From an uncultured Collinsella sp. (GTDB lineage: Bacteria > Actinomycetota > Coriobacteriia > Coriobacteriales > Coriobacteriaceae), in the NCBI GenBank assembly GCA_958352845.1, contig CATWQC010000004.1:1-64000 (forward strand): DNA of 64,000 nt, read 5' to 3'. Positions 44,353 through 53,681 of this stretch are shown here, piece by piece; position 1 is the first letter of the stretch, and each line of letters begins with the position of its first letter. A model generated the notes under the pieces. It worked only from the letters and a program-made list of their open reading frames with translations, was not told where the DNA came from and did no database searches. The translations under genes were made by a program, and so were the position numbers.

Positions 44353-44694
44353 ATGGATTACATCCGCGCAATCGAGCGTCAGCAGATCCGCGAGGACATT
44401 CCTCAGGTTCGCGTCGCCGACAACGTCAAGGTTCACTACCGCATTAAGGAAGGCGACCGCGAGCGCATCCAGGTCTTCCAGGGCGACGTCATCCGCATGG
44501 CCGGCGCCGGTGCCCGCGAGACCTTCACCGTCCGCAAGATGTCCTTCGGTGTCGGTGTTGAGCGTACCTTCCCGCTTCACAGCCCCAAGATCGCCAAGCT
44601 CGAGGTCGTTCGTCATGGTCGCGTCCGTCGCGCCAAGCTGTACTACCTCCGCGACAAGGTGGGCAAGGCTGCTCGCATCCCCGAGAAGCGCTAA
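44353..44694 (+). CDS. rplS: 50S ribosomal protein L19
   Basis: A 113-residue L19 with G-D-x-V-x-V-H-Y-type opening, Q-V-F-Q-G-D-V-I, F-T-V-R-K-M-S-F-G-V-G-V-E-R-T-F-P, and A-K-L-Y-Y-L-R. It sits at the 30S-50S interface. ATG 44353 follows AAGGAA; an in-frame TTG at 44347 is unlikely. Confidence 0.97.
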   Translation: MDYIRAIERQQIREDIPQVRVADNVKVHYRIKEGDRERIQVFQGDVIRMAGAGARETFTVRKMSFGVGVERTFPLHSPKIAKLEVVRHGRVRRAKLYYLRDKVGKAARIPEKR

Positions 44695-44728
44695 GAAGAT
44701 CGCAGCGTCTGTCCACTCGTTTGGACGT

Positions 44729-44758
44729 AAGGGTCACCTTCGGGTGGCCCTTCTTTTT
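44729..44758 (+). terminator. Terminator after rplS
   Basis: AAGGGTCACC pairs with GGTGGCCCTT (one G-T) around a TTCG tetraloop, followed by CTTTTT. Confidence 0.9.
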
Positions 44759-44787
44759 ATCCGATTTGCATGCAAGGAGGGCCTGGT

Positions 44788-45576
44788 ATGGCCAATATGA
44801 CGAGCTCGGTTTCGGCATCGCAAGTTGCTGGCGAGCTGGCGAGCGCTACGTTTGAGGAGATTCCCGCCCTCGTGGAGCATTATCGCGAGGATCCGCGCCA
44901 GCAGGTGATCAAGGCTTGCGAACGCGCCCTCAAACGCCATGCCAAAGAGCTTGCCGAGCGCGAGCGCGTCAATGACATGTACGAGCTTATGCATGAGCTT
45001 GGCGGCGATGGGGTGGTCGTTGGTGTCGACGAGGTGGGTCGCGGATCGGTGGCCGGTCCTTTGACGGTATGCGCTGTCTGCCTTCCTATGGAGCCGCGCG
45101 TCTGGGGCATCAACGATTCCAAAAAGCTCACGCCGGCGCGCCGCGAGTTGCTCTCAGTGAAGATTGCCGAGGTGGCGACGGCGATCGGTTTTTGCCATAT
45201 CGCGCCTAAGGATATCGATGAGATGGGCATGGCCCGTGCTATCCGTACCGCCGTTGCAGGCGCCGTGGCCGATACAGGGCTCGAGCCCGATTGCGTGCTT
45301 ATGGATGGCAACCCCTTGGGCGCCGTTCCTAACGAGCGCGATGTGGTGAAGGGCGATGCCAAGATCGCCTGCATCGCCGCGGCGTCCATCATGGCCAAGG
45401 TCACGCGTGACGAGATGATGGTCGAGTACGACGCCGAGTACCCCGAGTACCATCTGGCCGAGTCGAAGGGCTATGCAAGCCCCGAGCATATCGAGGCCAT
45501 TCGCAAACATGGACTTTGTCCGCTGCACCGCGTGAGCTTTTGCGGAAACTTTCTGCAGACTGAGCGCCTTTTCTAG
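44788..45576 (+). CDS. rnhB: Ribonuclease HII
   Basis: A 262-residue RNase HII. The active-site opening G-V-D-E-V-G-R-G-S is near residue 79, with M-D-G-N-P and K-G-D-A-K in their usual positions. An ~70-residue helical N-terminal extension precedes the catalytic core, as in some longer relatives. It removes ribonucleotides from DNA. ATG 44788 follows AAGGAGG; the earlier ATG 44770 lies before that site. Confidence 0.94.
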   Translation: MANMTSSVSASQVAGELASATFEEIPALVEHYREDPRQQVIKACERALKRHAKELAERERVNDMYELMHELGGDGVVVGVDEVGRGSVAGPLTVCAVCLPMEPRVWGINDSKKLTPARRELLSVKIAEVATAIGFCHIAPKDIDEMGMARAIRTAVAGAVADTGLEPDCVLMDGNPLGAVPNERDVVKGDAKIACIAAASIMAKVTRDEMMVEYDAEYPEYHLAESKGYASPEHIEAIRKHGLCPLHRVSFCGNFLQTERLF

Positions 45577-45625
45577 GCCAATTGTGGAGACAGGGACCTC
45601 TGGGGTTTTATAAACCTGCTGGTAG

Positions 45626-45667
45626 CGGGCCGTATGCAACACCATTGCTGCGTACGGCCCGTTTTTT
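45626..45667 (+). terminator. Terminator after rnhB
   Basis: A 13-bp stem (CGGGCCGTATGCA against TGCGTACGGCCCG, one G-T) with a 10-nt loop and six T residues. Confidence 0.92.
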
Positions 45668-45765
45668 GACGGCATTTGGTCAGCTTTTGGTTTGCTTCCT
45701 GTACTTACCCGCATGAAAGGTGCCCTCATCATCGGGGCAATGCAGTGTGCGGGAAAGGAGACCCC

Positions 45766-46251
45766 ATGAGTGCCGCAAGCAAAAAGAGCAAGACGCAGCA
45801 GCTCAAGGAGCGTTGGGAAAACGGCGAGCTCGACTGCGGGGCGATGACGCCCGAGTTTATCAAGGGACTCAGTCCCCGTGAGCTGGGCATGCTGGGCGAG
45901 CTGATCACCATCGACTACTTTAACGAGCGCGGCTACACCTTGCTGGAGCAGGGTTATCGTTGCACCGAGGGCGAAGCCGATCTGGTGCTGCTCGATGAGC
46001 TTGACGATGTCGTGGTGATGGCCGAGGTCAAGACCAGGCGCGTCGCCCTGGATTGCACCACGCGGGTCTTTCCCGAGGAGGCCGTGGATGCCCAAAAGCA
46101 GCGTCGGTATCGCCGTATCGCAAGTTGCTATCTCATGGAGCACTATCCGCTCAAGGCGATCCGCTTCGATGCAGTGGGTGTCACCATTCGCGGCGGGCAT
46201 ATCGCCGAGATCGAGCATCAGTACAACGCGTTCGATTGGCAGGTGTCGTGA
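45766..46251 (+). CDS. yraN: UPF0102 (YraN) putative endonuclease
   Basis: A 161-residue protein. A restriction-endonuclease-like core is visible: G-E-L near 45, G-Y-R-C-x-E-G-E-A-D-L-V, and the catalytic-type M-A-E-V-K-T-R. A ~40-residue Lys/Glu-rich N-terminal extension precedes it. The family is often next to comM and dprA, as here, hinting at DNA uptake or repair. The stop overlaps the comM start (TGATG). AAAGGAG supports ATG 45766. Confidence 0.88.
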   Translation: MSAASKKSKTQQLKERWENGELDCGAMTPEFIKGLSPRELGMLGELITIDYFNERGYTLLEQGYRCTEGEADLVLLDELDDVVVMAEVKTRRVALDCTTRVFPEEAVDAQKQRRYRRIASCYLMEHYPLKAIRFDAVGVTIRGGHIAEIEHQYNAFDWQVS

Positions 46252-47774
46252 TGGCGTTCGAGACGTTTGCCGTTCACGCGGCCTGCATCCGCGGTGTCGA
46301 GGCGATTCACGTCACGGTCGAGGTCTCGCTTGCCGGCGGCGTTCCGGGCATTCAGATGCTCGGCATCCCGAGTATGGAGGTGATGGAGTCACGTGGTCGT
46401 ATTCGCTGTGCGATGCGCTCGGCCGGCTTTGAGATCCCGCGCTCGGGCATTACGGTCAATCTGGCGCCCGGCGATATTCGCAAGACCGGTAGCGGCTTTG
46501 ATCTGCCCATCGCCATCGCGGTATTGGCGGCCGATGGGCAGATTCCCCGCGACAACCTCGATCGTTGTCTTATCGCCGGCGAGCTCGGCTTGGACGGCAC
46601 GGTGCTTCCTGTCAAAGGCGAGGTGGCGTTTCAGCTATTGGCTCGCGACATGGGGCTGTCTTTTATCGCCGGCAGGTCCGACCAGCATGTGCCACTCGCG
46701 GGCGTGGATTGCGGCTTTATCGACCATCTGTCTCAGCTTGCTCACGGCATGGGCGATGCCGCACGGCACTACTTGGATTCCGAGGGTGTCGAGGCGACCT
46801 TTGAGCCCGAGCTCGACTATGCAGACGTGCTGGGGCAGGAAGTCGCTAAACGCGGCATGGCGCTTGCGGCGGCAGGAGAACTCGGCTTGCTCATGATTGG
46901 GTCCCCGGGATCGGGCAAGACGATGCTCGCACGCCGTATGACCGGCATCCTGCCCGAGCTTTCCGTCGAGGATCAACAGGAGGCGCTGTGCATCCATTCG
47001 GTTTTGGGCGAGAACATTGATGGCTTGTTGGCGGGGCACCGGCCCTTCCGCAGTCCCCATCACAGTATTTCGACCGCAGGCCTTATCGGCGGCGGACGCC
47101 CGGTGCACCCGGGTGAGATCAGCCTTGCTCATGGCGGCGTGCTATTTTTGGACGAGCTTGCCGAGTTTCCCACGGGTGTGCTGCAGACGCTGCGTCAGCC
47201 TATCGAACGCGGCTACGTCAGGATCGTACGCGTCGACGGGGCTTTTTCCTTCCCGTCGCGCTTTCAGCTGCTGGCTGCGAGCAATCCCTGCCCCTGCGGC
47301 TTTTTGGGCGATCGCGAGGTACCGTGTCGCTGCTCGGCGGCGATGGTCGAGCGCTATCGGTCTAAACTGCGCGGTCCTTTGGCCGACCGTATCGACATGA
47401 TGATCGATGTGACCCGTCCCGACCCTCAGGTGATTATCGAGGGCGCGGAGGGTATGTCGTCGGCCGAGTTACGTGACTACGTTGTGCGCGGTCGCGCCTT
47501 TCGCGCCTGGCGCGAGTCCCGTATGGACGATGCGGATGCCGAGGCCGAGGATGACGAGACACGGTCCATTGACGGCGTCGTTTCGACCTTTGAGCTCGAT
47601 GATGCGGCGGAGAAGTGTGTGCTCGGTCTGTCCAAACGCACGCATCTCACGGGCCGCGGCATCGTGCGCCTGGTTCGCATTGCGCGCACGATTGCAGACG
47701 TCGCCGAGAGCGAGCAAGTGACGCAGGATCACGTGCTCGAGGCGGCGATGTACCAGGGAAGGAGGGACCAATGA
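46251..47774 (+). CDS. comM: ComM/YifB-type AAA+ ATPase
   Basis: A 507-residue Mg-chelatase-like AAA+ protein. An N-terminal Lon-like fold (residues ~1-170) is followed by Walker A G-S-P-G-S-G-K-T, Walker B L-F-L-D-E-L, and N-P-C-P-C-G with further Cys pairs for zinc. In other bacteria ComM is a branch-migration helicase in transformation. The start overlaps yraN, and the stop overlaps the dprA start (ATGATG), so all three are coupled. Confidence 0.92.
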   Translation: MAFETFAVHAACIRGVEAIHVTVEVSLAGGVPGIQMLGIPSMEVMESRGRIRCAMRSAGFEIPRSGITVNLAPGDIRKTGSGFDLPIAIAVLAADGQIPRDNLDRCLIAGELGLDGTVLPVKGEVAFQLLARDMGLSFIAGRSDQHVPLAGVDCGFIDHLSQLAHGMGDAARHYLDSEGVEATFEPELDYADVLGQEVAKRGMALAAAGELGLLMIGSPGSGKTMLARRMTGILPELSVEDQQEALCIHSVLGENIDGLLAGHRPFRSPHHSISTAGLIGGGRPVHPGEISLAHGGVLFLDELAEFPTGVLQTLRQPIERGYVRIVRVDGAFSFPSRFQLLAASNPCPCGFLGDREVPCRCSAAMVERYRSKLRGPLADRIDMMIDVTRPDPQVIIEGAEGMSSAELRDYVVRGRAFRAWRESRMDDADAEAEDDETRSIDGVVSTFELDDAAEKCVLGLSKRTHLTGRGIVRLVRIARTIADVAESEQVTQDHVLEAAMYQGRRDQ

Positions 47775-48706
47775 TGGCCGAGGGGACCTTTGAGCTGCAT
47801 CCAGGTGATGCGTTGTATCCCGAGACCGTTTTGGAGCTTTCTGATGTACCCCAGACGCTTTATGTGCGCGGCAATCCCGAGGTGCTTTCGACACCCGCGC
47901 TCTCCATCATCGGCGCGCGCAAGGCCTCGCCGTATGGTCTTGCCGTGGCAGAGCTTGCGGCAAAGGTGGCGGTTGAGGCGGGAGTGACGGTAGTTTCGGG
48001 CGGCGCGGTTGGTTGTGACCAGGCCTCGGGTTGGGCTGCGGTCAACGCCGGCGGCAAACACGTCGTGGTGCTGGGGACGGGCGCCGACGTGGTCTACCCG
48101 CGTTCGAGCGCGGGGCTTATTACGCGCACGCTCGATACGGGCGGCGCGGTCGTGTCGATCTCTCCGTGGGGCATGGGTCCGCGCAAGTTTGCCTTTCCGC
48201 GCCGCAATCGCGTGATCGCGGCCCTGTCGCAAGCCCTCTTTGTATCCGAGGCGGGTATGCCTTCCGGGACGTTTTCTACAGCTGAGGCTGCTATGGATTT
48301 GGGGCGCGAACTTCTTGCCGTGCCGGGGTCGATCCTATCGCCCGAGTCGCGTGGCACGAATTACCTCATTGCGAACGGTGCCTGCTGCATTGTCGACGAG
48401 GAGTCCATCGAGATGGCTATCTCTCGCATATACGGCACCCTGCGCTACTCGCGCCCCGATGCTCCCGGCATTGCCGACCTGAATCCAACACAGCAGACCG
48501 TGATGCATGCGCTCATCGCCTCTCCGCTCAAGGTCGACGACATCGCGGCGCTCGTCTCACTCGATGCTGTCGGCGTACTCAAACTCTTGGGTTCGCTTGA
48601 ACTCGAGGGCCTTATCGAGCGCATGATGGATGGAAGGTATGCGCCCTCCAAGTTTGCCCTTCACGCCCAGACGCCCTTCGGTCACAATGGAAAACGTGTC
48701 GATTAG
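47771..48706 (+). CDS. dprA: DNA processing protein DprA
   Basis: A 311-residue DprA/Smf. The Rossmann-like domain has I-I-G-A-R-K-A-S, V-S-G-G-A-V-G-C-D, V-L-G-T-G-x-D-V-V-Y-P, F-P-R-R-N-R and P-G-S. A C-terminal winged-helix domain follows (about 225-290). It loads RecA on incoming single-stranded DNA. The second motif reads G-A-V-G-C-D where many have G-x-A-x-G-I-D, a mild variant. ATG 47771 overlaps the comM stop. Confidence 0.93.
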   Translation: MMAEGTFELHPGDALYPETVLELSDVPQTLYVRGNPEVLSTPALSIIGARKASPYGLAVAELAAKVAVEAGVTVVSGGAVGCDQASGWAAVNAGGKHVVVLGTGADVVYPRSSAGLITRTLDTGGAVVSISPWGMGPRKFAFPRRNRVIAALSQALFVSEAGMPSGTFSTAEAAMDLGRELLAVPGSILSPESRGTNYLIANGACCIVDEESIEMAISRIYGTLRYSRPDAPGIADLNPTQQTVMHALIASPLKVDDIAALVSLDAVGVLKLLGSLELEGLIERMMDGRYAPSKFALHAQTPFGHNGKRVD

Positions 48707-48720
48707 AAAGGTGTTTGCAG

Positions 48721-50058
48721 ATGCAGTTCGATCAGGTGACGGTTATCGGTGGCGGTCTGGCGGGTTCGGAGTGCGCGATCCAGCTGGTAGACCGCGGGTT
48801 TGCCGTAAAGCTGTGCGAGATGCGCCCCCAGGTGAGCTCCCCGGCCCACCATACCGATCACCTGGCAGAGCTCGTCTGCTCCAATTCGTTTAAGTCGACC
48901 CGTCCGGATTCTGCGGCTGGTTTGCTGAAGGCCGAGCTTGAGCGCATGGGTTCAGTCCTGCTCGATTGCGCCCATCGCGCCGCTGTTCCCGCCGGTGGTG
49001 CCTTGGCGGTCGACCGCGTCAAGTTTTCCGAGCTTGTCGAGGCCGAGGTTGCCGCCCGTCCCAATATCGAGGTCGTGCACGGTGAGGTCACACAGATTCC
49101 CGAGGGTCACGTGGTCATTGCCGCGGGCCCGCTGTGTTCACCGGCGCTGAGCGAAGAGGTTATGAAGCTCGTCGGTGGCGATGCCCTGGCATTCTTTGAT
49201 GCGGCGGCGCCGATCGTCGATGCCTCCACGCTCGATATGGACGTGCTGTTCTCGCAGTCGCGCTACGAGGAGCAGGGGAGCGGCGACTATCTCAACGCTC
49301 CGCTCAACAAGGAGGAGTACGAGGCCTTTATCGAGGCGCTTACCACGGCCGACCGCGTGGTGCTCAAAGACTTTGAGGGCGGCGATCTGTTCCAGGCCTG
49401 CCAGCCTGCCGAGGAGGTTGCACGCACCGGCAAGGACGCTATTCGCTTTGGCGCCATGAAGCCCGTTGGCCTCACCGACCCGCGTACCGGACGTCGCCCC
49501 TGGGCAGCGATTCAGCTGCGTGCCGAGAACAAGGAGAAGACCGCCTATAACCTGGTGGGCTTCCAGACCAACTTGACCTTTGGCGAGCAGAAGCGCGTCT
49601 TCCATATGGTGCCGGGCCTGGAGAACGCTGAGTTCTTCCGCTACGGTGTCATGCACCGCAATACCTTTGTCGACGCCCCTCACGTGCTCGATAGCACCTT
49701 TGCCGTGCCCGGTACCGGCGTGCGCCTGGCCGGTCAGATCACCGGCACCGAGGGGTACATGGAAGCCGTGGCGACAGGTCTGCTCGCGGCGCTCAACACC
49801 TATGCCGAGGCTATCGGTGCCGCGGGCGTCGAGTTGCCGCGTGTGGGCGCCCTGGGTGCGCTCGTGGGCTATGCGACCGATCCTGCCACCGTGGGCTATC
49901 AGCCTATGCATGTCAACTTTGGCCTGGTGCCGCCACTCGAGGACGGTAAGCGCCGCAGCAAGCGCGACCGCTATCAGGCCTATGCGGACCGTGCGCTCGA
50001 GGCCCTCGATGCCTACTTGGCCACGCGTTCCGACTTGTTTGGAGGCGACCGGTCATAG
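48721..50058 (+). CDS. trmFO: Methylenetetrahydrofolate-tRNA uridine-54 methyltransferase
   Basis: A 445-residue flavoprotein making T54 in tRNA. The FAD motif V-I-G-G-G-L-A-G-S-E is near residue 7-16. E-L-V-C-S-N-S-F-K-S, Y-L-N-A-P-L-N-K-E-E-Y, and the C-terminal P-M-H-V-N-F-G-L are intact. ATG 48721 is chosen over TTG 48715. It precedes xerC with overlapping ends. Confidence 0.95.
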   Translation: MQFDQVTVIGGGLAGSECAIQLVDRGFAVKLCEMRPQVSSPAHHTDHLAELVCSNSFKSTRPDSAAGLLKAELERMGSVLLDCAHRAAVPAGGALAVDRVKFSELVEAEVAARPNIEVVHGEVTQIPEGHVVIAAGPLCSPALSEEVMKLVGGDALAFFDAAAPIVDASTLDMDVLFSQSRYEEQGSGDYLNAPLNKEEYEAFIEALTTADRVVLKDFEGGDLFQACQPAEEVARTGKDAIRFGAMKPVGLTDPRTGRRPWAAIQLRAENKEKTAYNLVGFQTNLTFGEQKRVFHMVPGLENAEFFRYGVMHRNTFVDAPHVLDSTFAVPGTGVRLAGQITGTEGYMEAVATGLLAALNTYAEAIGAAGVELPRVGALGALVGYATDPATVGYQPMHVNFGLVPPLEDGKRRSKRDRYQAYADRALEALDAYLATRSDLFGGDRS

Positions 50059-50975
50059 CCTTTGACCTGTACGACACCGTCGACTCTTTTATCGCCTATA
50101 TCGCACGCGTCGAGGGGCTTTCTCCCAACACGGTGACGGCCTATGGCTCGAGGCTAGAGCGCTTTGCTGCCTGGTGCGAGCGCGAGGATATTGATGCTTT
50201 CGCTGCCGACGTGCGCACCATTCGTCGCTATCTTGCCGAGCTTTCGCGTGAGCAGGTGGCTCCCCGAACGCTTGCGGCGCACCTGTCGGCTATTCGATCT
50301 CTCTATCGCTGGATGGCTGCCGAGGGGATTGTCGAGGGCGATGCGGTCTCGGCGATCGCGTCGCCCAAGCTGCCGCGTGACCTGCCGGGCGTCCTTACGA
50401 CCCAGCAGGTCGAGGCGCTGCTCAAGACGCCTGATACCTCAACACCCGCGGGACTGCGCGATGCGGCGATGCTCGAGTTGCTCTATGCCTCGGGTGCCCG
50501 CATCTCAGAGCTTGCGGCGCTCAATGTGGAATCCATCTCATGGTCCGAGCGCACGCTGCGCCTGTGGGGCAAGGGAAGCAAGGAGCGCATCGTTCCTCTG
50601 TATCGTCGTGCGCTCGATGTGACGCGTCTCTATATTGAAGAGGGGAGGCCGGAGTTGCTCGCTCGGGCAAAGCGCCGCGACCTCGCTACCGGGCCGCATC
50701 CGCTGCTTATATCGGCGCGCGGCAATCGCATGAGCGCCGCGATGCTCCGGCGGCGGTTCCATACGCTGGCGACGCTCGCCGGCATTCCGGCCGACATCGC
50801 CCCGCATGCGATGCGCCATACCTTTGCGACCGACTTGCTCGAGGGCGGTGCGGACCTGCGCTCGGTTCAAGAGCTGCTAGGTCATGCGAGCCTGTCCACG
50901 ACGCAGATCTACACGCATCTCACACCCGATCGGCTTAAGCGGGCTGTGGCTCAAGCCCATCCCCGCGGCGAATAG
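50055..50975 (+). CDS. xerC: Tyrosine recombinase XerC-like
   Basis: A tyrosine recombinase of ~306 residues if translation begins near the end of trmFO. N-terminal SAM-like core-binding helices start with S-F-I-A-Y-I-A-R-V-E-G-L-S-P-N-T. The catalytic set is complete: Arg in G-A-R-I-S-E, H-x-x-R in H-A-M-R-H, the second His in L-G-H-A-S, and Tyr in I-Y-T-H. No ATG, GTG or TTG occurs in frame between the previous stop at 49947 and GTG 50133, which lies inside the first helix. ATA 50055 overlaps the trmFO stop and has GGAGG 9 nt upstream. The start is therefore uncertain; a GTG start gives 280 residues. Confidence 0.8.
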   Translation: MAFDLYDTVDSFIAYIARVEGLSPNTVTAYGSRLERFAAWCEREDIDAFAADVRTIRRYLAELSREQVAPRTLAAHLSAIRSLYRWMAAEGIVEGDAVSAIASPKLPRDLPGVLTTQQVEALLKTPDTSTPAGLRDAAMLELLYASGARISELAALNVESISWSERTLRLWGKGSKERIVPLYRRALDVTRLYIEEGRPELLARAKRRDLATGPHPLLISARGNRMSAAMLRRRFHTLATLAGIPADIAPHAMRHTFATDLLEGGADLRSVQELLGHASLSTTQIYTHLTPDRLKRAVAQAHPRGE

Positions 50976-51024
50976 TGGCTGGCACGTCCCGCGCCGCACT
51001 CAGGTGTGTGGTTTTGATTGCGGG

Positions 51025-51053
51025 TTGGCAGGAAGAGGCATTCCTGCTATCAT
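51025..51053 (+). promoter_or_regulatory. Sigma-70 promoter of rpsB-tsf
   Basis: TTGGCA (51025-51030, 5/6) and TATCAT (51048-51053, 5/6) with exact 17-bp spacing, giving a leader of about 135 nt before rpsB. The leader holds a CCGGGC...CCGGG region and strong AGGAGG. Confidence 0.78.
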
Positions 51054-51194
51054 TCATCGGGTTGCTTCACGGCAACATGTTTTTATCACGCACGCGCGGC
51101 TACTTCATACCGTGGTGCCCGGGCTTTGGTAGCACATGTCCGGGTTGGTTTTGGAGGATGACCCCGCGCGGAGGCAAACCACAGGAGGTTTAAC

Positions 51195-51923
51195 ATGGCT
51201 ACCAAGATTAATATCCGCACCCTGCTCGAGGCCGGCTGCCACTTCGGTCACCAGACCCGTCGCTGGAACCCCAAGATGAAGCCGTTCATCTTCGGTGAGC
51301 GCAACGGCATCTACATCCTCGACCTCAAGCAGACCATCCTCGACGCCGACCAGGCCTATACCTTCGTCAAGAACGTCGCCAAGGGTGGCAACGTGCTGTT
51401 CGTCGGCACCAAGAAGCAGGCTCAGGAGGCCGTCAAGAACGCTGCTGAGCGCGCCAACATGCCTTACATCAACCAGCGTTGGCTCGGCGGTATGCTGACC
51501 AACTTCGTCACCATCCGCTCCCGCATCAACCGCATGGAGGAGCTCGAGGCCATGGTCGAGGACGGCCGCATGGCAGTGCTCCCCAAGAAGGAGCAGGCTG
51601 TTCTCGGCAAGGAGCTCACTAAGCTCCAGACCAACCTCGGTGGCGCCCGCGACATGAAGGGTCTGCCCCAGGCTCTCTTCGTCATCGACACCAAGCGCGA
51701 GGAGAACGCCATCAAGGAGGCCCAGCGCCTGAACATCCCCGTCGTCGCCCTGATCGACACCAACTCCGATCCCGACGAGGTCGAGTACGGCATCCCCTGC
51801 AACGATGACGCTATCTCCGCTGTCACCCTTATGTGCGAGCTCATGGCTGACGCTTGCCTCGCTGGCTCCGGCAAGGAGCAGGTCTCCGAGGCCGAGATGG
51901 CCGCTGAGCCCAAGGCCGAGTAA
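51195..51923 (+). CDS. rpsB: 30S ribosomal protein S2
   Basis: A 242-residue S2 with L-E-A-G-C-H-F-G-H-Q-T-R-R-W-N-P-K-M, Q-R-W-L-G-G-M-L-T-N, and I-D-T-N-S-D-P motifs. It is essential for mRNA start-site docking. The gene heads the rpsB-tsf pair and has an AGGAGG site upstream. Confidence 0.97.
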   Translation: MATKINIRTLLEAGCHFGHQTRRWNPKMKPFIFGERNGIYILDLKQTILDADQAYTFVKNVAKGGNVLFVGTKKQAQEAVKNAAERANMPYINQRWLGGMLTNFVTIRSRINRMEELEAMVEDGRMAVLPKKEQAVLGKELTKLQTNLGGARDMKGLPQALFVIDTKREENAIKEAQRLNIPVVALIDTNSDPDEVEYGIPCNDDAISAVTLMCELMADACLAGSGKEQVSEAEMAAEPKAE

Positions 51924-51968
51924 ATCAGTCTTAGTTAATTCTTTTTCATCTCTTTGAAAGGAACCACA

Positions 51969-52838
51969 ATGGCCCAGATTACCGCCGCTATGGTCAAGCA
52001 GCTCCGCGAGATGACCGACTCCCCGATGATGGAGTGCAAGAAGGCTCTCGTCGAGGCTGACGGCGACATGGACGCCGCTGTCGACGTTCTGCGTAAGAAC
52101 GGCCTTGCCAAGGCTGCCAAGAAGGCTGGCCGTGAGACCAACGAGGGCGCTGTCGCCGCGTTCGTCTCCGAGGATGGCAAGACCGGCGCTCTGCTCGAGC
52201 TCTCCTGCGAGACTGACTTCGTTGGCTCTAACGCCAAGTTCACCGGCTTTGCTTCCAAGGTCGCTGAGGTTGTCGCTACCACCGAGCCTGCTGACGTCGA
52301 CGCTCTGCTCGAGAAGCCGATGGGCGAGGAGACCGTTTCCTCCGAGCTCACCGAGATGATTCACATCATGGGCGAGAACATGAAGATCTCCCGCTTCGCT
52401 GCCCGCAAGGCCGAGAACGGCGCGCTCGCTTCTTACATCCACATGGGTGGTAAGATCGGCGTCCTCGTCGAGTTCGCCTTCGAGAAGGCTGAGACCGCTC
52501 AGGCTGAATCCTTCAAGACCTTCGCTCACGACGTTGCCCTTCAGGTTGCCGCTGTCGCCCCGATCTGCGCTACCCGCGATCAGGTTCCGGCCGAGACCGT
52601 CGAGCACGAGAAGCAGATCTACATGGCCCAGGCTGCCGAGTCCGGCAAGCCCGAGGCTATCCAGGAGAAGATGGCTGTCGGCCGTCTGGAGAAGTTCTAC
52701 AAGCAGTCCGTGCTCACCGAGCAGGAGTTCATCAAGGACAGCTCCCTCACCATCAAGAAGTACGCTGAGCAGGTCTCCAAGGAGCTCGGCGACACCATTA
52801 CCGTCGTTGCCTTTGACCGTCTGGTCCGTGGCGAGTAA
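51969..52838 (+). CDS. tsf: Elongation factor Ts
   Basis: A 289-residue EF-Ts, guanine-nucleotide exchange factor for EF-Tu. The UBA-type N-terminus has V-K-x-L-R-E-M-T-D-S-P-M-M-E-C-K-K-A-L, and the core contains C-E-T-D-F-V. ATG 51969 follows GAAAGGAACC. Confidence 0.97.
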   Translation: MAQITAAMVKQLREMTDSPMMECKKALVEADGDMDAAVDVLRKNGLAKAAKKAGRETNEGAVAAFVSEDGKTGALLELSCETDFVGSNAKFTGFASKVAEVVATTEPADVDALLEKPMGEETVSSELTEMIHIMGENMKISRFAARKAENGALASYIHMGGKIGVLVEFAFEKAETAQAESFKTFAHDVALQVAAVAPICATRDQVPAETVEHEKQIYMAQAAESGKPEAIQEKMAVGRLEKFYKQSVLTEQEFIKDSSLTIKKYAEQVSKELGDTITVVAFDRLVRGE

Positions 52839-52861
52839 ATAAGCTCTTGTAGCTGGTAATG

Positions 52862-52896
52862 AGCAGGCTGTGGGTTTTACTCACAGCCTGCTTTTT
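52862..52896 (+). terminator. Terminator after tsf
   Basis: An 11-bp perfect stem, AGCAGGCTGTG against CACAGCCTGCT, with a 9-nt loop and TTTTT. It separates rpsB-tsf from pyrH. Confidence 0.92.
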
Positions 52897-52956
52897 CATG
52901 GCTCTTCTTAGAGCCTTTGATAGAATGTTGAAAGTTCAATCTAAAGGAGGATCGCT

Positions 52957-53679
52957 TTGTCCGACATCCGATATAAACGTGTGCTTCTTAAGCTTTCCGG
53001 CGAAGCGCTGATGGGCGACGGCCAATATGGCATCGACCCCAAGGTTACCGACCATCTTGCTAAGCAGGTCAAGGAGCTGCTCGCCGTTGGCCATGAGGTC
53101 GGCGTCGTTGTCGGCGGCGGCAATATTTTCCGCGGCATGGCAGGCGCTGCCGGTGGCATGGAGCGTGCTCAGGCCGACTACATGGGCATGCTGGCAACCG
53201 TTATGAACGCGCTCGCCCTGCAGGATGCCTTCGAGCATAACGATGTTCCCTGCCGCGTGATGAGCGCTATCCAGATGAACGAGATCTGCGAGCCCTATAT
53301 TCGCCGTCGCGCCATCAACCACCTTTCCAAGGGCAACGTCGTTATTTTTGCCGCCGGTTCGGGCAATCCGTACTTTACGACCGACACCGCCGCGGCTCTT
53401 CGTGCGTGCGAGATCGGCGCCGAGATTCTGATTAAAGCCACCAAGGTTGACGGCATCTACGACAAGGATCCCGTCAAGTGCGCTGATGCCGTCCGTTTTG
53501 ACAAGATTACCTATCACGAGGTTCTCGTCCGCGGTCTGCAGGTTATGGATTCCACGGCTACGGCACTGTGCCAGGACAACCGTATGCCGATTTTGGTCCT
53601 CAACATCGATGGCGAGGACACCGTCAAGCGCGCGCTTTCGGGTGAGCCCGTCGGCACGCTCGTCTATCAGGAGGATTAA
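52957..53679 (+). CDS. pyrH: UMP kinase
   Basis: A 240-residue amino-acid-kinase-fold UMP kinase: L-K-L-S-G-E-A-L opening, G-G-G-N-I-F-R-G, and T-D-T-A-A-A-L-R-A motifs. It phosphorylates UMP for RNA and envelope precursors. TTG start with AAAGGAGG. A possible -10, TAGAAT, is at 52921-52926 with no good -35. Confidence 0.96.
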   Translation: MSDIRYKRVLLKLSGEALMGDGQYGIDPKVTDHLAKQVKELLAVGHEVGVVVGGGNIFRGMAGAAGGMERAQADYMGMLATVMNALALQDAFEHNDVPCRVMSAIQMNEICEPYIRRRAINHLSKGNVVIFAAGSGNPYFTTDTAAALRACEIGAEILIKATKVDGIYDKDPVKCADAVRFDKITYHEVLVRGLQVMDSTATALCQDNRMPILVLNIDGEDTVKRALSGEPVGTLVYQED

Positions 53680-53681
53680 GC

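Noticed and set aside
45584..45625. GGAGACAGGGACCTCTGGGG after rnhB as a further dispersed palindrome.
   Set aside because: It shares only a few bases with the aroQ-upstream hairpin and forms no convincing stem; the terminator downstream explains the region.
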